DNA of 37,136 nucleotides from Phenylobacterium sp. (lineage in GTDB: Bacteria; Pseudomonadota; Alphaproteobacteria; Caulobacterales; Caulobacteraceae), in assembly GCF_028290885.1 (NCBI RefSeq), contig NZ_JAQGIZ010000013.1:1-37136 (forward strand), given 5' to 3'. The notes beneath the pieces are model-generated. The model was not told where the DNA came from. It was given only the letters and a program-made list of their open reading frames with translations, and made no database searches. The translations under genes were made by a program, and so were the position numbers. Every line of letters starts with the position of its first letter. Positions within the stretch are counted from its first letter, which is position 1. Of the stretch, positions 24,146 to 34,187 are shown piece by piece.

Positions 24146-25555
24146 ATGATCCCGGTCCGCGGCTTCGAGGGAAGGACGGTCGCCGTGTTCGGGCTGGCCC
24201 GCACGGGCCTCGCCGCGGCGCGCTCGCTCGTGGCCGGCGGCGCCGAGGTCGCGCTCTGGGACGAGAAGCCGGCCGCCCGGGCCGCGGCGGAGGCCGAGGG
24301 CTTCGCGCTCACCGATCTCTCCAAGGCCGACTGGTCGAAGTTCGCGGCCCTGATGCTCTCGCCCGGCGTGCCGCTGACCCATCCCGCGCCGCACTGGACC
24401 GTGGAGCGCGCCCGCGAGGCCGGCGTCGAGATCCTCGGCGACATGGAGCTCTTCGCCCGCGCGGTGAACGCCGCCTCGGAGCACCGGCGTCCCAAGGTCG
24501 TCGCCATCACCGGCACCAACGGCAAGTCGACCACCACCGCCCTGATCGGCCACGTCTGCTCCCAGGCCGGCCGCGACGTGCGCATCGGCGGCAACATCGG
24601 CGTCGGCGTGCTGGACCTGCCCGACATGCACGGCGGGGCCGTCTACGTCCTGGAGCTCAGCTCCTACCAGCTCGACCTGACCTCCAGCCTGCACGCCGAC
24701 GTGACGGTGATGCTGAACCTGTCTCCAGACCATCTGGAGCGGCACGGGAGCATGGAGGGCTATGTGGCCGCCAAGCGCCGCATCCTGCTCAACCAAGGCA
24801 AGGGCGACACCGCGGTGATCGGCGTCGACGATCCCTGGGGCCAGCAGATCTGCACCGAGATCACCGCCGCCAACCGGCGCACCATCGTGCCGATCTCGGC
24901 CTCCAAGGCCATGGGGCGCGGCATCTATGTGCTGCAGGGCGTGCTCTACGACGCCACCGGCGAGCGCGCCCAGGAGGTCGCCGACCTGAACCGCGCCCGC
25001 TCGCTGCCCGGCCGGCACAACTGGCAGAACGCCGCGGCCGCCTACGCCGCGGCCAAGGGCCTCGGCATCGCCGCCGACGAGGCGGCCGAACATCTGCTGA
25101 CCTTCCCGGGCCTGGCGCACCGGATGGAGACCGTGGCCCAACTCGGCCGCGTGCGCTTCGTCAACGACAGCAAGGCCACCAACACCGACGCCGCCCGCCA
25201 GGCTCTGTCCAGCTATCCGAAGGCCTACTGGATCGCCGGCGGCCAGCCGAAGACCGGCGGCATCGACGCGCTGGCCGACCTCTTCCCCCGCGTCGCCAAG
25301 GCCTATCTGATCGGCGAGGCTGCGCCTGCCTTCGCCGAGACGCTGAAGGGCCACGCGCCCGTCGTCGAGGCCGGGACCATGGAGGCCGCCGTCGCCCAGG
25401 CCTACGCCGATGCGGCCAAGACCGGCCAGGAGGCCATCGTGCTGCTGTCGCCCGCGGCCGCCTCCTTCGACCAGTTCACCGACTTCGAGGCCCGCGGCGA
25501 AGCCTTCCGCGAGGCCGTCCAGAACCTCACCCAGGCCGCGAAAGGCGCCGCATGA
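24146..25555 (+). CDS. murD: UDP-MurNAc-L-alanine:D-glutamate ligase
   Basis: MurD adds D-Glu to UDP-MurNAc-L-Ala. The 469-residue product has the N-terminal UDP-binding fold (VAVFGLARTGLAAA), P-loop GTNGKST (123-129), ELSSYQLDLT, NLSPDHLERHGSMEGYVAAK and the C-terminal domain with FVNDSKATNTDAA. All family motifs are present. It is coupled to ftsW through an ATGA overlap. Confidence 0.98.
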   Translation: MIPVRGFEGRTVAVFGLARTGLAAARSLVAGGAEVALWDEKPAARAAAEAEGFALTDLSKADWSKFAALMLSPGVPLTHPAPHWTVERAREAGVEILGDMELFARAVNAASEHRRPKVVAITGTNGKSTTTALIGHVCSQAGRDVRIGGNIGVGVLDLPDMHGGAVYVLELSSYQLDLTSSLHADVTVMLNLSPDHLERHGSMEGYVAAKRRILLNQGKGDTAVIGVDDPWGQQICTEITAANRRTIVPISASKAMGRGIYVLQGVLYDATGERAQEVADLNRARSLPGRHNWQNAAAAYAAAKGLGIAADEAAEHLLTFPGLAHRMETVAQLGRVRFVNDSKATNTDAARQALSSYPKAYWIAGGQPKTGGIDALADLFPRVAKAYLIGEAAPAFAETLKGHAPVVEAGTMEAAVAQAYADAAKTGQEAIVLLSPAAASFDQFTDFEARGEAFREAVQNLTQAAKGAA

Positions 25556-26733
25556 CCGCAGCGACCCCGCGCGCCCACCACGCCTTCGCGCGTTCCGACC
25601 GCTCGCCGATCGGGGTGTGGTGGTGGACCGTGGACCGCTGGATGCTGGGCGTCGTGGCGCTGCTGATCGCCATCGGCGTGGCGATGTCCTTCGCCTCCAG
25701 CCCAGCGGCCGCGGCGCGGATGAACGTCGGGGACCCGTTCCACTTCGCCGTGCGCCAGTGCGTCTTCGCGGCCGGCGCGGCGGTGATCCTGATCGTCGTC
25801 TCGATGCTCGACGTGAAGAACGTGCGGCGCAGCGCCTTCTTCATCTGGCTGATCGCCATCGCCATCATGATCGCCCTGCCGTTCGCCGGCCACAACGCCA
25901 AGGGCGCGACCCGCTGGCTGGAGTTCGGCGGCTTCACACTGCAGCCGTCGGAGTTCATGAAGCCGGCGCTGATCATCCTGGTCGCCTGGATGTTCTCCGA
26001 GGGCCAGAAGGGCCAGGGCGTGCCCGGCGTCTCCATCGCCTTCGTGCTCTACTTCATCTCCATCGCGCTGCTGTTGATCCAGCCGGACATCGGCCAGACC
26101 GTGCTGATCACCGTCGCCTTCGGGGCGGCGTTCTGGATGGCGGGCGTGCCGCTGTCCTGGGTGATGGGCCTGGGTGTCGCCGCGCTCGCGGGCCTGTCGT
26201 CGACCTATTTCCTGTTCCCGCACGTGGCCAGCCGCGTCGACCGGTTCCTGTCGCCGGACCGGGCCGACACCCACCAGGTGGACCGCGCCGCCGAGGCCAT
26301 CGCCGCCGGCCGACTGATCGGCCGGGGGCCCGGCGAAGGCGTGCTGAAGCGGGCCATCCCCGACGCCCACACCGACTTCATCTATTCGGTCGCCGCCGAG
26401 GAGTACGGCCTGATCTTCAGCCTGCTGCTGATCAGCCTCTTCGCCTTCATCGTGGTGCGCGGGCTCTACAAGTCGATGAAGCTCAACGACCCCTTCGAGC
26501 AGGTGGCCGCGGCCGGCCTCTTCGTGCTGGTCGGGCAGCAGGCGTTCATCAATGTGGCGGTGAACCTCGACCTGATCCCCACCAAGGGCATGACCCTGCC
26601 GTTCATCAGCTACGGCGGCTCCTCGATGCTGGCCATGGGGCTGACGCTGGGCATGGCGCTGGCGCTGACCCGTCGGCGGCCAGGCGCCTACACCCCATCC
26701 GAAGCGCTCGCCAAGGCCGGCGCGTTTGCCTAG
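25552..26733 (+). CDS. ftsW: septal peptidoglycan glycosyltransferase FtsW (SEDS family)
   Basis: FtsW polymerises lipid II at the septum in partnership with FtsI. The 393-residue protein has a cytoplasmic start, about ten membrane helices and the SEDS motifs: KGATRWLEFGGFTLQPSEFMK, QPDIGQT (with the conserved Asp near residue 180), the long periplasmic loop ending GEGVLKRAIPDAHTDFIYSV, and the final GMTLPFISYGGSSMLAMG. It overlaps murD by 4 nt and lies 14 nt before murG. Confidence 0.98.
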   Translation: MTAATPRAHHAFARSDRSPIGVWWWTVDRWMLGVVALLIAIGVAMSFASSPAAAARMNVGDPFHFAVRQCVFAAGAAVILIVVSMLDVKNVRRSAFFIWLIAIAIMIALPFAGHNAKGATRWLEFGGFTLQPSEFMKPALIILVAWMFSEGQKGQGVPGVSIAFVLYFISIALLLIQPDIGQTVLITVAFGAAFWMAGVPLSWVMGLGVAALAGLSSTYFLFPHVASRVDRFLSPDRADTHQVDRAAEAIAAGRLIGRGPGEGVLKRAIPDAHTDFIYSVAAEEYGLIFSLLLISLFAFIVVRGLYKSMKLNDPFEQVAAAGLFVLVGQQAFINVAVNLDLIPTKGMTLPFISYGGSSMLAMGLTLGMALALTRRRPGAYTPSEALAKAGAFA

Positions 26734-26747
26734 AGGCGGGAGGCGTG

Positions 26748-27842
26748 ATGCGTAGGATCGCCGTTCTCGCCGCCGGGGGCACCGGCGGTCACCTGTTCCC
26801 CGCCCAGGCGCTGGCCGAGGTGCTGATCGAGCGCGGCTGGTCGGTGGTGCTGGCCTCCGATGAGCGGGTGGCGGGCCTGGCCCAGGACTTCCCCGCTGAG
26901 CGCCGCATCGGCCTTTCCTCGGCCAGCTACAAGTCCGGTGATCCGCTGAGCATGATGCGGGCGGGCGCCGCGGTGCTGCGCGGGGCGAGCCAGGCGCGCG
27001 CGGTCTACCGCGAGATCGGCCCCAATGTGGTGGTGGGCTTCGGCGGCTATCCCTCCGCCCCGGCCCTGGTGGGCGCGATCTTCGACAAGCGCCCGACGGT
27101 GATCCACGAGCAGAACGCGGTGATGGGCCGGGCGAACCGCATGCTGGCGGCCCGCGTCACCCGCGTCGCCTGCGCTTTCCCGACGCTTCTGAAGGCCCCG
27201 CCCCAGGTGATCGGCCAGGCCATGGTGGTCGGCAATCCGGTGCGCCCGGCGATCCGCGCGCTCGCCGACCTGCCCTATGTGGCGCCCACCGCGGAGGGCC
27301 CGATCCGCATCCTGGTCACCGGCGGCAGCCAGGGCGCGCGCCTGCTCTCCGAGCTGGTGCCGGAGGCCATCGCCGCGCTCCCGGAGGGCCTGCGCCAGCG
27401 GCTGGTGGTCCAGCAGCAGACCCGCCCGGAATCCATGGAGAGCGCGCGCCGCACCTACCGCAACGCCGTGGTGGACGCCGAGATCGCCCCGTTCTTCCGC
27501 GACATGGCCACCCGCCTGGGCGCCGCCCACCTGGTGATCGGCCGCTCCGGCGCCGGCAGCGTCTGCGAGTTCGCCGTGGCCGGAAAGCCCGCCATCCTGG
27601 TGCCGCTGGCCATCGCGCTGGATGACGACCAGGGCCAGAACGCCAAGCTGCTGGCCGACGCCGGCGGCGCGGAGGTGGCCCGCGAGAGCCAGCTCACCGT
27701 CCAGAGCCTTTCCGGCGCGCTCGAGAAGCTGCTGACCAATCCGACCCGCCTGGCCCGCATGGCCGCGGCGTCCCGCTCGGTCGCCATCCCCGACGCCGCC
27801 GAGCGCCTCGCCGACGTGGTGGAACAGACCGCCCGCGGCTGA
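26748..27842 (+). CDS. murG: lipid II synthase MurG (GlcNAc transferase)
   Basis: MurG adds GlcNAc to lipid I at the inner face of the membrane. The 364-residue GT28 enzyme shows GGTGGHLFPA (10-19), VGFGGYPSAPAL, HEQNAVMGRANRM, GGSQGARLLSELVP and the UDP-GlcNAc site GRSGAGSVCEFAVAGKPAIL. ATG 26748 follows GGGAGG by four bases; GTG 26745 is a possible alternative. Gap to murC is 41 nt. Confidence 0.98.
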   Translation: MRRIAVLAAGGTGGHLFPAQALAEVLIERGWSVVLASDERVAGLAQDFPAERRIGLSSASYKSGDPLSMMRAGAAVLRGASQARAVYREIGPNVVVGFGGYPSAPALVGAIFDKRPTVIHEQNAVMGRANRMLAARVTRVACAFPTLLKAPPQVIGQAMVVGNPVRPAIRALADLPYVAPTAEGPIRILVTGGSQGARLLSELVPEAIAALPEGLRQRLVVQQQTRPESMESARRTYRNAVVDAEIAPFFRDMATRLGAAHLVIGRSGAGSVCEFAVAGKPAILVPLAIALDDDQGQNAKLLADAGGAEVARESQLTVQSLSGALEKLLTNPTRLARMAAASRSVAIPDAAERLADVVEQTARG

Positions 27843-27883
27843 GGGATATTTCCCCCGCTGTGGCGATGCGCTAGCACCGACCC

Positions 27884-29299
27884 ATGACCCGACGCCCCGT
27901 GCCCTTCGACATCGGCCCCGTGCACTTCATCGGCATCGGCGGCATCGGCATGAGCGGCATCGCCGAGATCATGCTGCGCATCGGCTACGCGGTGCAGGGC
28001 TCCGACGCCAAGGCCTCCGCCAACACCGAGCGGCTGGAGAAGCTGGGCGCGAAGATCTTTATCGGCCACGACGCCGCCCACGTCGATGGGGCCTCCGCGG
28101 TGGTCTATTCCACGGCGGTGAAGGCCGACAATCCGGAGATGGTCGCCGGGCGCGAACGGCGCCTGCCGCTGGTCCGCCGGGCCGAGATGCTGGCCGAGCT
28201 GATGCGGCTGCAGTTCTCGGTGGCGGTGGGCGGCACGCACGGCAAGACCACCACCACCTCGATGGTCGCGGCTCTGCTGGACGCCGGCGGCCTGGACCCG
28301 ACGTTGGTCAACGGCGGCATCATCAACGCCTACGGCACCAATGCGAAGGTCGGCGCCGGGGACTGGATCGTGGTGGAGGCCGACGAGAGCGACGGCACCT
28401 TCCTGAAGCTCAAGTCCACCGTGGCCATCGTCACCAACATCGACCCCGAGCACCTCGACCACTACGGCGAGTTCGACGCGGTGAAGAAGGCCTTCCGCGA
28501 CTTCGTGGAGAACATCCCCTTCTACGGCTTCGCCGCCGTCTGCACCGACCATCCGGAGGTCCAGGCCATGGCCGCGCGGGTGGAGAACCGGCGCCTCGTC
28601 ACCTACGGCGTCAACCCGCAGGCCGAAGTGCGCGCGCACAACATCACCATGGGGCCGGAAGGCGCTCGTTTCGGCGTGGTGATCCAGCCGCGGGAAGGGG
28701 ACTTCATCACGATCGACGACCTGCACCTGCCGATGGCCGGCCAGCACAATGTGCTCAACGCGCTCGCCGCCATCGCCGTAGCCCGCGAGCTGGCTGTTCC
28801 GATCGACGCCATCCGCAAAGGCCTTTCCAGCTTCGCCGGGGTCAAGCGGCGGTTCACCACCACCGGCGTCGCGAACGGCGTGCGGATCGTCGACGACTAT
28901 GGCCATCATCCGGTCGAGATCGCCTCGGTGCTGACGGCCGCCCGCGCCGTCGCAGAGGGCCGCGTGATCGCGGTGGTCCAGCCGCACCGCTACTCCAGGC
29001 TCTCCGACCTGTTCGAGGAGTTCTGCAGCTGCTTCAACGACGCCGACGTGGTGATCGTGGCCGACGTCTACGCCGCCGGCGAGCCGCCGCTGGAGGGGAT
29101 CAACCGCGACGCCCTGGTCGAGGGCCTGCGCCGCTACGGCCACCGCCGGGTGCTGGCGCTGGAGGGTCCCGCCGACCTGGCGCGGATCGTGCGCGAGGAG
29201 GCCCGGCCCGGCGACGTGGTGATGCTGCTCGGAGCCGGCGACATCACCGGCTGGGCCTACGCTTTGCCTGACCAGCTCACGGCCCTGGCTGCCGAATGA
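27884..29299 (+). CDS. murC: UDP-MurNAc:L-alanine ligase
   Basis: MurC attaches the first stem-peptide residue. The 471-residue product has the Rossmann start [16 protein letters not shown], the P-loop [10 protein letters not shown] (116-125), the [12 protein letters not shown] motif, [11 protein letters not shown], and the C-terminal [10 protein letters not shown] and QPHRYSRL motifs. A 41-nt gap separates it from murG, contains GGGATATTTCCC, and shows no clear ribosome-binding site, so initiation may depend on upstream translation. Confidence 0.98.
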   Translation: MTRRPVPFDIGPVHFIGIGGIGMSGIAEIMLRIGYAVQGSDAKASANTERLEKLGAKIFIGHDAAHVDGASAVVYSTAVKADNPEMVAGRERRLPLVRRAEMLAELMRLQFSVAVGGTHGKTTTTSMVAALLDAGGLDPTLVNGGIINAYGTNAKVGAGDWIVVEADESDGTFLKLKSTVAIVTNIDPEHLDHYGEFDAVKKAFRDFVENIPFYGFAAVCTDHPEVQAMAARVENRRLVTYGVNPQAEVRAHNITMGPEGARFGVVIQPREGDFITIDDLHLPMAGQHNVLNALAAIAVARELAVPIDAIRKGLSSFAGVKRRFTTTGVANGVRIVDDYGHHPVEIASVLTAARAVAEGRVIAVVQPHRYSRLSDLFEEFCSCFNDADVVIVADVYAAGEPPLEGINRDALVEGLRRYGHRRVLALEGPADLARIVREEARPGDVVMLLGAGDITGWAYALPDQLTALAAE

Positions 29300-29312
29300 C
29301 TTGGGCGGCCGG

Positions 29313-30230
29313 ATGAGCTGGCTGGACCGGCTGCCCGGGGTCCGCGGCAAGCTGCTCCGCGGGGAGCCGCTCGGGCCGTTCACCTGGTTCCGGGTCGGCG
29401 GCCCGGCGGACGTGCTGTTCCTGCCGAAGGACGAGGATGACCTGGCGGCGTTCCTGAAAGCGCTCGACCCCGGCGCGCCGGTCACTGTGCTGGGCGTCGG
29501 CTCCAACACCCTGGTGCGCGACGGTGGGGTCGAAGGCGTGGTTGTCCGCCTGGGCAAGGCCTTCGCCGCCGTCGAGCCCCAAGTCGGCAAAAAGGGGGGC
29601 GAAAGCCGCATTTTCGCCGGCGCGGCGGCGCTGGACGCCACCCTGGCGCGCGAGGCGGGCAGGGCGGGGATCGCGGGCCTGGAGTTTTACCGCGGCGTGC
29701 CGGGCTCGGTCGGCGGCGCGCTGGTCATGAACGCCGGCTGCTACGGTTCGGAGACCAAGGACGTGCTGGTCGAGGCCTATGCGCTGAGCCGCGCCGGCGA
29801 GCGGCTGGCCCTCTCCAACGCCGACCTCGGCTACAGCTACCGCCGGTCCGCCCGCGCCGCGGCCGAGCCGCTGATCTTCCTGGGCGGGTTGTTCGAGGGG
29901 CGGCCCGACGAGCCCGCCGCGATCGCCGCGCGGATGGACGAGATCACCGCCCGGCGCGAGCAGACCCAGCCGATCCGCGAGAAGACCGGCGGCTCGACCT
30001 TCAAGAACCCGCCCGGCCACTCCTCCTGGAAGCTGGTCGATGACGCCGGCTGGCGCGGCAAACCGTTCGGAGGGGCAATGTTCTCCCCGCTGCACGCCAA
30101 CTTCCTGATCAACACCGGCGAGGCCACCGCCGCCGACCTGGAGGGCCTAGGCGAGGCGGTCCGAGCCGAGGTGAAGGCCAGGTTCGGCGTCGACCTCGAC
30201 TGGGAGATCAAGCGGATCGGCCGTCCGTGA
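29313..30230 (+). CDS. murB: UDP-N-acetylenolpyruvoylglucosamine reductase
   Basis: MurB reduces UDP-GlcNAc-enolpyruvate to UDP-MurNAc using NADPH and FAD. The 305-residue product has [13 protein letters not shown] (FAD domain), [33 protein letters not shown] and GGSTFKNP (226-233), where S228 is the proton donor. A short unusual stretch ([11 protein letters not shown], about 91-101) is encoded by a run of A and G. ATG 29313 is preferred; TTG 29301 is in frame. It is the last gene of the uninterrupted part of the operon; the next gene is on the other strand. Confidence 0.97.
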   Translation: MSWLDRLPGVRGKLLRGEPLGPFTWFRVGGPADVLFLPKDEDDLAAFLKALDPGAPVTVLGVGSNTLVRDGGVEGVVVRLGKAFAAVEPQVGKKGGESRIFAGAAALDATLAREAGRAGIAGLEFYRGVPGSVGGALVMNAGCYGSETKDVLVEAYALSRAGERLALSNADLGYSYRRSARAAAEPLIFLGGLFEGRPDEPAAIAARMDEITARREQTQPIREKTGGSTFKNPPGHSSWKLVDDAGWRGKPFGGAMFSPLHANFLINTGEATAADLEGLGEAVRAEVKARFGVDLDWEIKRIGRP

Positions 30231-30257
30231 GCGGCGCCGCGGCGCCCATTTTTCCGT

Positions 30258-30373
30258 GTCATCCCGGAAAGCGTGCAGCGCTTGTCCGGGACCTATGAAC
30301 ACGAGGCTTTCCGGGGAACCTCTGACCGTCGGGTCTATGGGTCCCGGTCTTCGCTGCGCGAAACCGGGATGAC
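30258..30373. repeat. intergenic inverted-repeat element after murB
   Basis: GTCATCCCGG (30258-30267) and CCGGGATGAC (30364-30373) are perfect inverted 10-mers enclosing about 96 bases with further partial symmetry (TTGTCCGGGACC, GGGTCCCGGTC, TTCGCTGCGCGAA). The TGTCATCCCGG...CCGGGATGAC form is a widespread dispersed repeat in alphaproteobacteria (from memory). It fills the gap between convergent murB and thioesterase genes and could end transcription from both sides. Confidence 0.75.
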
Positions 30374-30399
30374 GAGGAAGGGGAGGGATGTGTGGAAAT

Positions 30400-30831
30400 T
30401 CACCCAAACGCCTTCTCCGCCTCCACCAGCCGCGCGCTGGCAGTGGCCCGGGCGATAAGGGTCCCGGCGGCGTCGGTGAGCGATCCCTCCAGGAAGGCGA
30501 TGGACTTGCCGAGTTGGACCACGCGGCCTTCGCCCACCAGCGGGCCCGGACGGGCGGGGTTCAGGAAGCTCACGGTCATCTCGATGGTGGGCGAATAGAG
30601 CCGGCCCTGCGTCATCGTGAACACCGCCGGGCCCATGGTGTCGTCCAGCATGGCGGCCAGGAACCCGCCCTGGATGTAGCCGGCCGGGTTGGTGAACTCC
30701 CAGCGGGCGTCGAAGCCGACCTTGATCCAGCCCTCCTTCGGCTTCACCGCCAGGATCCGCCAGCCCAGCAGCCGGGCGCATGGCGGAGCGGGCAGGTCGT
30801 CGAGGGCGCAGGCGGTGTCGGCGGTCATCAT
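30400..30831 (-). CDS. PaaI-type hotdog-fold thioesterase inside the dcw cluster
   Basis: The 143-residue product has the PaaI thioesterase plan: NPAGYIQGGFLAAMLDDTMGPAVF (the hotdog helix with catalytic Asp) and TIEMTVSFLNPARPGPLVGEGRVVQLGKSIAFLEG. It hydrolyses an unknown acyl-CoA. It is transcribed against the dcw genes and splits murB from ddl, so ddl, ftsQ and ftsA probably need their own promoter. It is only distantly like the thioesterase at 6782-7213, so it is not a recent duplicate. Confidence 0.92.
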   Translation of the reverse strand: MMTADTACALDDLPAPPCARLLGWRILAVKPKEGWIKVGFDARWEFTNPAGYIQGGFLAAMLDDTMGPAVFTMTQGRLYSPTIEMTVSFLNPARPGPLVGEGRVVQLGKSIAFLEGSLTDAAGTLIARATASARLVEAEKAFG

Positions 30832-30981
30832 GGCGGGGTCCCCAATCCTTGGTCGTGTCTCGTTCGGCTCCGCATCCTGCCGCCAGCCTGCTGACAGCGC
30901 CGTGTCAGCATGCGCCGGCCCTTGACCCGGGCCGCCGGCTCAGTCACCGGCTTGGCCTTCCGCTGTTTCGAGATTCTGCCC
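30832..30981. promoter_or_regulatory. divergent promoter region between thioesterase and ddl, with palindrome
   Basis: The region contains the perfect inverted repeat GCTGACA (30890-30896) / TGTCAGC (30903-30909) with a 6-nt spacer. It lies midway between the two divergent starts, a usual place for an operator. No confident -35/-10 was identified. Confidence 0.45.
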
Positions 30982-31959
30982 ATGGCCGCGCCGCTTTCCG
31001 GACACCACGTCGCCGTCCTGCTGGGCGGGCTTTCCTCCGAGCGCGAGGTGAGCCTGGTTTCCGGCCGCGAGTGCGCCGACGCCCTTGAACGGCTGGGCGC
31101 CAAGGTCAGCCGCGTCGACGCCGGCCGCGACGTGGCCCAGGTGCTGACCCGCCTGAAGCCCGACGTCTGCTTCAACGCCCTGCACGGCGAGTGGGGCGAG
31201 GACGGCTGCGTGCAGGGCGTGCTGGAGACGCTCGGCCTGCGCTACACCCACTCCGGCGTGCTGGCCTCGGCGCTGGCCATGGACAAGGCCAAGGCCAAGG
31301 CGGTGCTGGCCGCGGCCAGCGTGACGGTCCCGGGCGGCGGGCTCTACAACCGCTTCGAAGCGGCGGCCGACCACGTCATGCCGCCGCCCTACGTGGTCAA
31401 GCCGAACGCCGAGGGCTCCTCGGTCGGGGTGTTCCTGGTGTTCGAAGGCGCCAACCGCCCACCGCAGGAGATCGTCGCCCCCAGCTGGACCTTCGGCGAG
31501 GAGGTGATGATCGAGCCCTACGTCCGCGGGCGCGAGCTCGCCGTCGGCGTGATGGACGGCAAGGCCATGACCGTCACCGACATCATTCCGCGCACAGGTT
31601 TCTACGATTACGAGGCGAAGTATGCGGAGGGCGGATCGACGCACGTCGTTCCGGCTGAAATCCCGCCTCATGCCTTTGAAAAAGCTCTCAGAATGAGTGA
31701 GATGGCGCACGCCGCCCTGGGTTGCCGAGGGGTTACCCGCTCGGACCTGCGTTATGACGACATTAACGACATTCTGGTCCTGCTGGAGGTGAACACCCAG
31801 CCTGGCATGACGCCCACTTCGCTGATCCCGGAGCAGGCGGCGCTGCAGGGCGTGGATTTCGACCGATTGGTGCTTTGGATCACGGAGGACGCGTATGGCC
31901 GGGGCGGTGCGGGGGGGCTCGCGAGTACAGGCGAAACCTCCGGTCAAGGCGCCTCCTAA
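30982..31959 (+). CDS. ddl: D-alanine--D-alanine ligase
   Basis: Ddl makes the D-Ala-D-Ala dipeptide used by MurF. The 325-residue ATP-grasp enzyme shows [16 protein letters not shown] (with catalytic E20), [25 protein letters not shown] and the Mg-binding [18 protein letters not shown] start at ATG 30982; the frame also runs up to a GTG at 30910, but that lies in the divergent promoter region. The second half from about 31570 is visibly less GC-rich at third positions than its neighbours, and the last 65 bases overlap ftsQ, suggesting embedded signals for ftsQA expression. Confidence 0.97.
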   Translation: MAAPLSGHHVAVLLGGLSSEREVSLVSGRECADALERLGAKVSRVDAGRDVAQVLTRLKPDVCFNALHGEWGEDGCVQGVLETLGLRYTHSGVLASALAMDKAKAKAVLAAASVTVPGGGLYNRFEAAADHVMPPPYVVKPNAEGSSVGVFLVFEGANRPPQEIVAPSWTFGEEVMIEPYVRGRELAVGVMDGKAMTVTDIIPRTGFYDYEAKYAEGGSTHVVPAEIPPHAFEKALRMSEMAHAALGCRGVTRSDLRYDDINDILVLLEVNTQPGMTPTSLIPEQAALQGVDFDRLVLWITEDAYGRGGAGGLASTGETSGQGAS

Positions 31960-32785
31960 GGCTGCCCGCGCGCCGGCGCGGCGAACCTCCCGAGCCGCGC
32001 GGGAACCGCACGGCCTCTCCCCCAAGCTGGCGCTGGCCGGCGCGGTCGCGGTCCTGGCGCTGGCGCTGGGCGTGACCCTGGCCACCGGTCATCGCGGCCA
32101 GCAGCTGGCCGCGAATATCGGCGGGGCCATCGACAACCGCTTCGCCGCCGCCGGCTTCCGCGTGCGCCACGTCGAGGTGCAGGGCGCCTCGCCGATGGCC
32201 AGGGCCGACATCGCCCGCGCCGCCGGCCTCTACCAGGACCAGCCGTTGCTGGGCCTCGACCTCGGCGCGCTGCGCCGCCACGTCGAGCAGGTGGGCTGGG
32301 TCAAGGAGGCCCGCATCGTGCGCCTGCTGCCTGACACCCTGGTGGTGGTGGTGGCCGAGCGCCACCAGCTCGCCGTCTGGCAGCACGCCGGGCGCCAGCA
32401 CGTCATCGACGAGCACGGCCAGGTGATCCCCGAAGCCGACGCACGGCGCTTCACCGCCCTGCCGCTGGTGGTGGGCGAGGGCGGCGCCGAGCATGCGCCG
32501 GAGATCCTGCCGGTGATCGCCCAGCGCCCGAAGCTGATGAGCCGGATGGACGCCCTGGTCCGGGTCGATGACCGCCGCTGGGACCTGCGCATGAAGGACG
32601 GCTCGCTGATCCAGCTGCCGGCGTCCGGCGAGGAGGAGGCGCTGATGCAGCTCGAACGCCTCGACCAGCGCTCGCGCATCCTGGAACTCGGCTTCGACCG
32701 GATCGACCTGCGCAATCCCGATGTGGTGGCCGTGCGCCCCCGCCAGAACCCACCTCTAAGCTCGCCGGCTGCGGCGGGCGCCTGA
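31895..32785 (+). CDS. ftsQ: cell division protein FtsQ
   Basis: FtsQ is a bitopic divisome protein that recruits FtsL-FtsB. The 296-residue product has a basic Pro/Ala-rich cytoplasmic tail, a membrane helix ([19 protein letters not shown], about 45-63), a POTRA domain ([19 protein letters not shown] to [19 protein letters not shown], about 88-155), and the C-terminal domain containing [28 protein letters not shown] lies 6 nt before ATG 31895, inside ddl. It is followed by ftsA after 19 nt. Confidence 0.96.
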   Translation: MAGAVRGGSRVQAKPPVKAPPKAARAPARRTSRAAREPHGLSPKLALAGAVAVLALALGVTLATGHRGQQLAANIGGAIDNRFAAAGFRVRHVEVQGASPMARADIARAAGLYQDQPLLGLDLGALRRHVEQVGWVKEARIVRLLPDTLVVVVAERHQLAVWQHAGRQHVIDEHGQVIPEADARRFTALPLVVGEGGAEHAPEILPVIAQRPKLMSRMDALVRVDDRRWDLRMKDGSLIQLPASGEEEALMQLERLDQRSRILELGFDRIDLRNPDVVAVRPRQNPPLSSPAAAGA

Positions 32786-32804
32786 ACAATGGAAGACCAA
32801 TAGG

Positions 32805-34169
32805 ATGCTGAAGTTGGCGAGCCGCGCCGCAGCCCAGGCCGGGGAGGTGAAGCCCCAGGACCGCAAGGACGGCCGCGACGGCCTGAAGGCGGCGCTGGTG
32901 CGTCCGCCGCTGGTGGCCGCCGTCGACCTGGGCGCCTCGAAGGTGACCTGCTTCATCATGAAGCCGGAGGGCGTGCGCAAGGCCGACCGGACCCTGACCA
33001 CCGCCGGCGTCGGCTACGTCCAGTCGCGCGGCATCCGCGGCGGCTCGATCATCAACCTCGACGAGGCGTCGGAAGCCATCGCGCAGGCCGTCGAGCGGGC
33101 CGAGAACGTGGCCGGCGTCAACGTCCAGAGCGTCACCGTGGCCACCGCCGGCGGCCAGCTGACCTCCCACCGGGTGGCGGGCCGGGTCTCCATCGGCGCG
33201 CGTCCGATCTCCGACAACGACTTGGTGCGCGCGATCACCAATGCGCTCGCGCAGGTCAAGCTGCCGGGCCGTAGAGCCGCCCACATCCTGCCGATCGCCT
33301 GGTCGGTGGACGGCCAGGGCGGGGTGCGCGACCCGCGCGCCATGTTCGGCCGCACTCTGGGCGTCGAGCTCCTGGTGGTTTCGGTCTCGGAAGCCGTGTT
33401 CCAGACCCTGGGCGCCTGCGTCGAGCGCGCCCACCTGCAGTTCGAGGGCGTGGTCGCGGCCCCCTTTGTTTCGGCGCTGGCGGCGCTGGAAGAGGACGAG
33501 ATGGACCTGGGCTCGGTATGCATCGACATGGGCGGCGGCTCGACCTCGGCGGCGGTGTTCACCGCGGGCTCGCTGGTGCACGTCGAAACCGTGCCGGTGG
33601 GCGGCCAGCACGTGACCCAGGATATCGCCCGCGGCCTTTCCACCTCCATCGCCGGCGCCGAGCGCATCAAGACCCTGCACGGCTCGGCCATCGCCTCGGC
33701 CAACGAGGACCGCGAGATGATCGAGGCGCCGCCGCGCGGCGACGACCCGGGCGCGGGCCCGGTGATCGCCCCGCGCAGCCTCTTGAAGGGCATCATCGCC
33801 CCCCGCGTCGAAGAGACCCTCGAACTGCTCCGCGACCGCCTGAAGGCCTCCGGCGCTCCGGTCGAGCCCGGCGCGGGCCTGGTGCTGACCGGCGGCGCCA
33901 GCCAGCTCGCCGGTGTCCGCGAAGTGGCCGTCCGCGTGTTCGACCGCCCGGTGCGCCTGGGGAGACCCCGCCGCGTGCCGCACCTGGCCGACGCCGCCTC
34001 CGGACCGGCCTTCACCGCCGCCGCCGGCATCCTCCACCGCGCCGCCTTCGGTCCGCGCGAAGCCGTCAGCGCCAAGGCGCTCGCCTCCGCCAAGCTCCGC
34101 CGCGAGCCGCTGGACCCCCGCGCCAACCCGGTGGCCAAGGCCGCCTCCTGGCTGCGCGAGAACCTCTAG
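32805..34169 (+). CDS. ftsA: cell division protein FtsA
   Basis: FtsA is an actin-like ATPase that tethers FtsZ to the membrane. The 454-residue product has the phosphate-1 loop AVDLGASKVTCF (39-50), the 1C domain, SVCIDMGGGSTSAAVF (phosphate 2), and the adenosine motif LVLTGGASQLAGV. The end, VAKAASWLRENL, is the amphipathic membrane-targeting helix. An N-terminal extension of about 35 residues is typical of Caulobacterales. In Caulobacter ftsZ follows; here two unrelated genes are inserted. Confidence 0.97.
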   Translation: MLKLASRAAAQAGEVKPQDRKDGRDGLKAALVRPPLVAAVDLGASKVTCFIMKPEGVRKADRTLTTAGVGYVQSRGIRGGSIINLDEASEAIAQAVERAENVAGVNVQSVTVATAGGQLTSHRVAGRVSIGARPISDNDLVRAITNALAQVKLPGRRAAHILPIAWSVDGQGGVRDPRAMFGRTLGVELLVVSVSEAVFQTLGACVERAHLQFEGVVAAPFVSALAALEEDEMDLGSVCIDMGGGSTSAAVFTAGSLVHVETVPVGGQHVTQDIARGLSTSIAGAERIKTLHGSAIASANEDREMIEAPPRGDDPGAGPVIAPRSLLKGIIAPRVEETLELLRDRLKASGAPVEPGAGLVLTGGASQLAGVREVAVRVFDRPVRLGRPRRVPHLADAASGPAFTAAAGILHRAAFGPREAVSAKALASAKLRREPLDPRANPVAKAASWLRENL

Positions 34170-34170
34170 C

Positions 34171-34187
34171 GGTCTGCCCGTCAGACC
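34171..34187. terminator. hairpin between convergent ftsA and NmrA-like genes
   Basis: GGTCTG (34171-34176) and CAGACC (34182-34187) form a perfect 6-bp stem with a 5-nt loop, starting 2 nt after the ftsA stop and covering the stop of the convergent gene. There is no T-run on either side, so termination is only likely by position. Confidence 0.4.

Noticed and set aside
25410..26747. Upstream extension of the murG frame
   Set aside because: It is an out-of-frame reading of murD and ftsW; MurG begins at ATG 26748 with a good ribosome-binding site.
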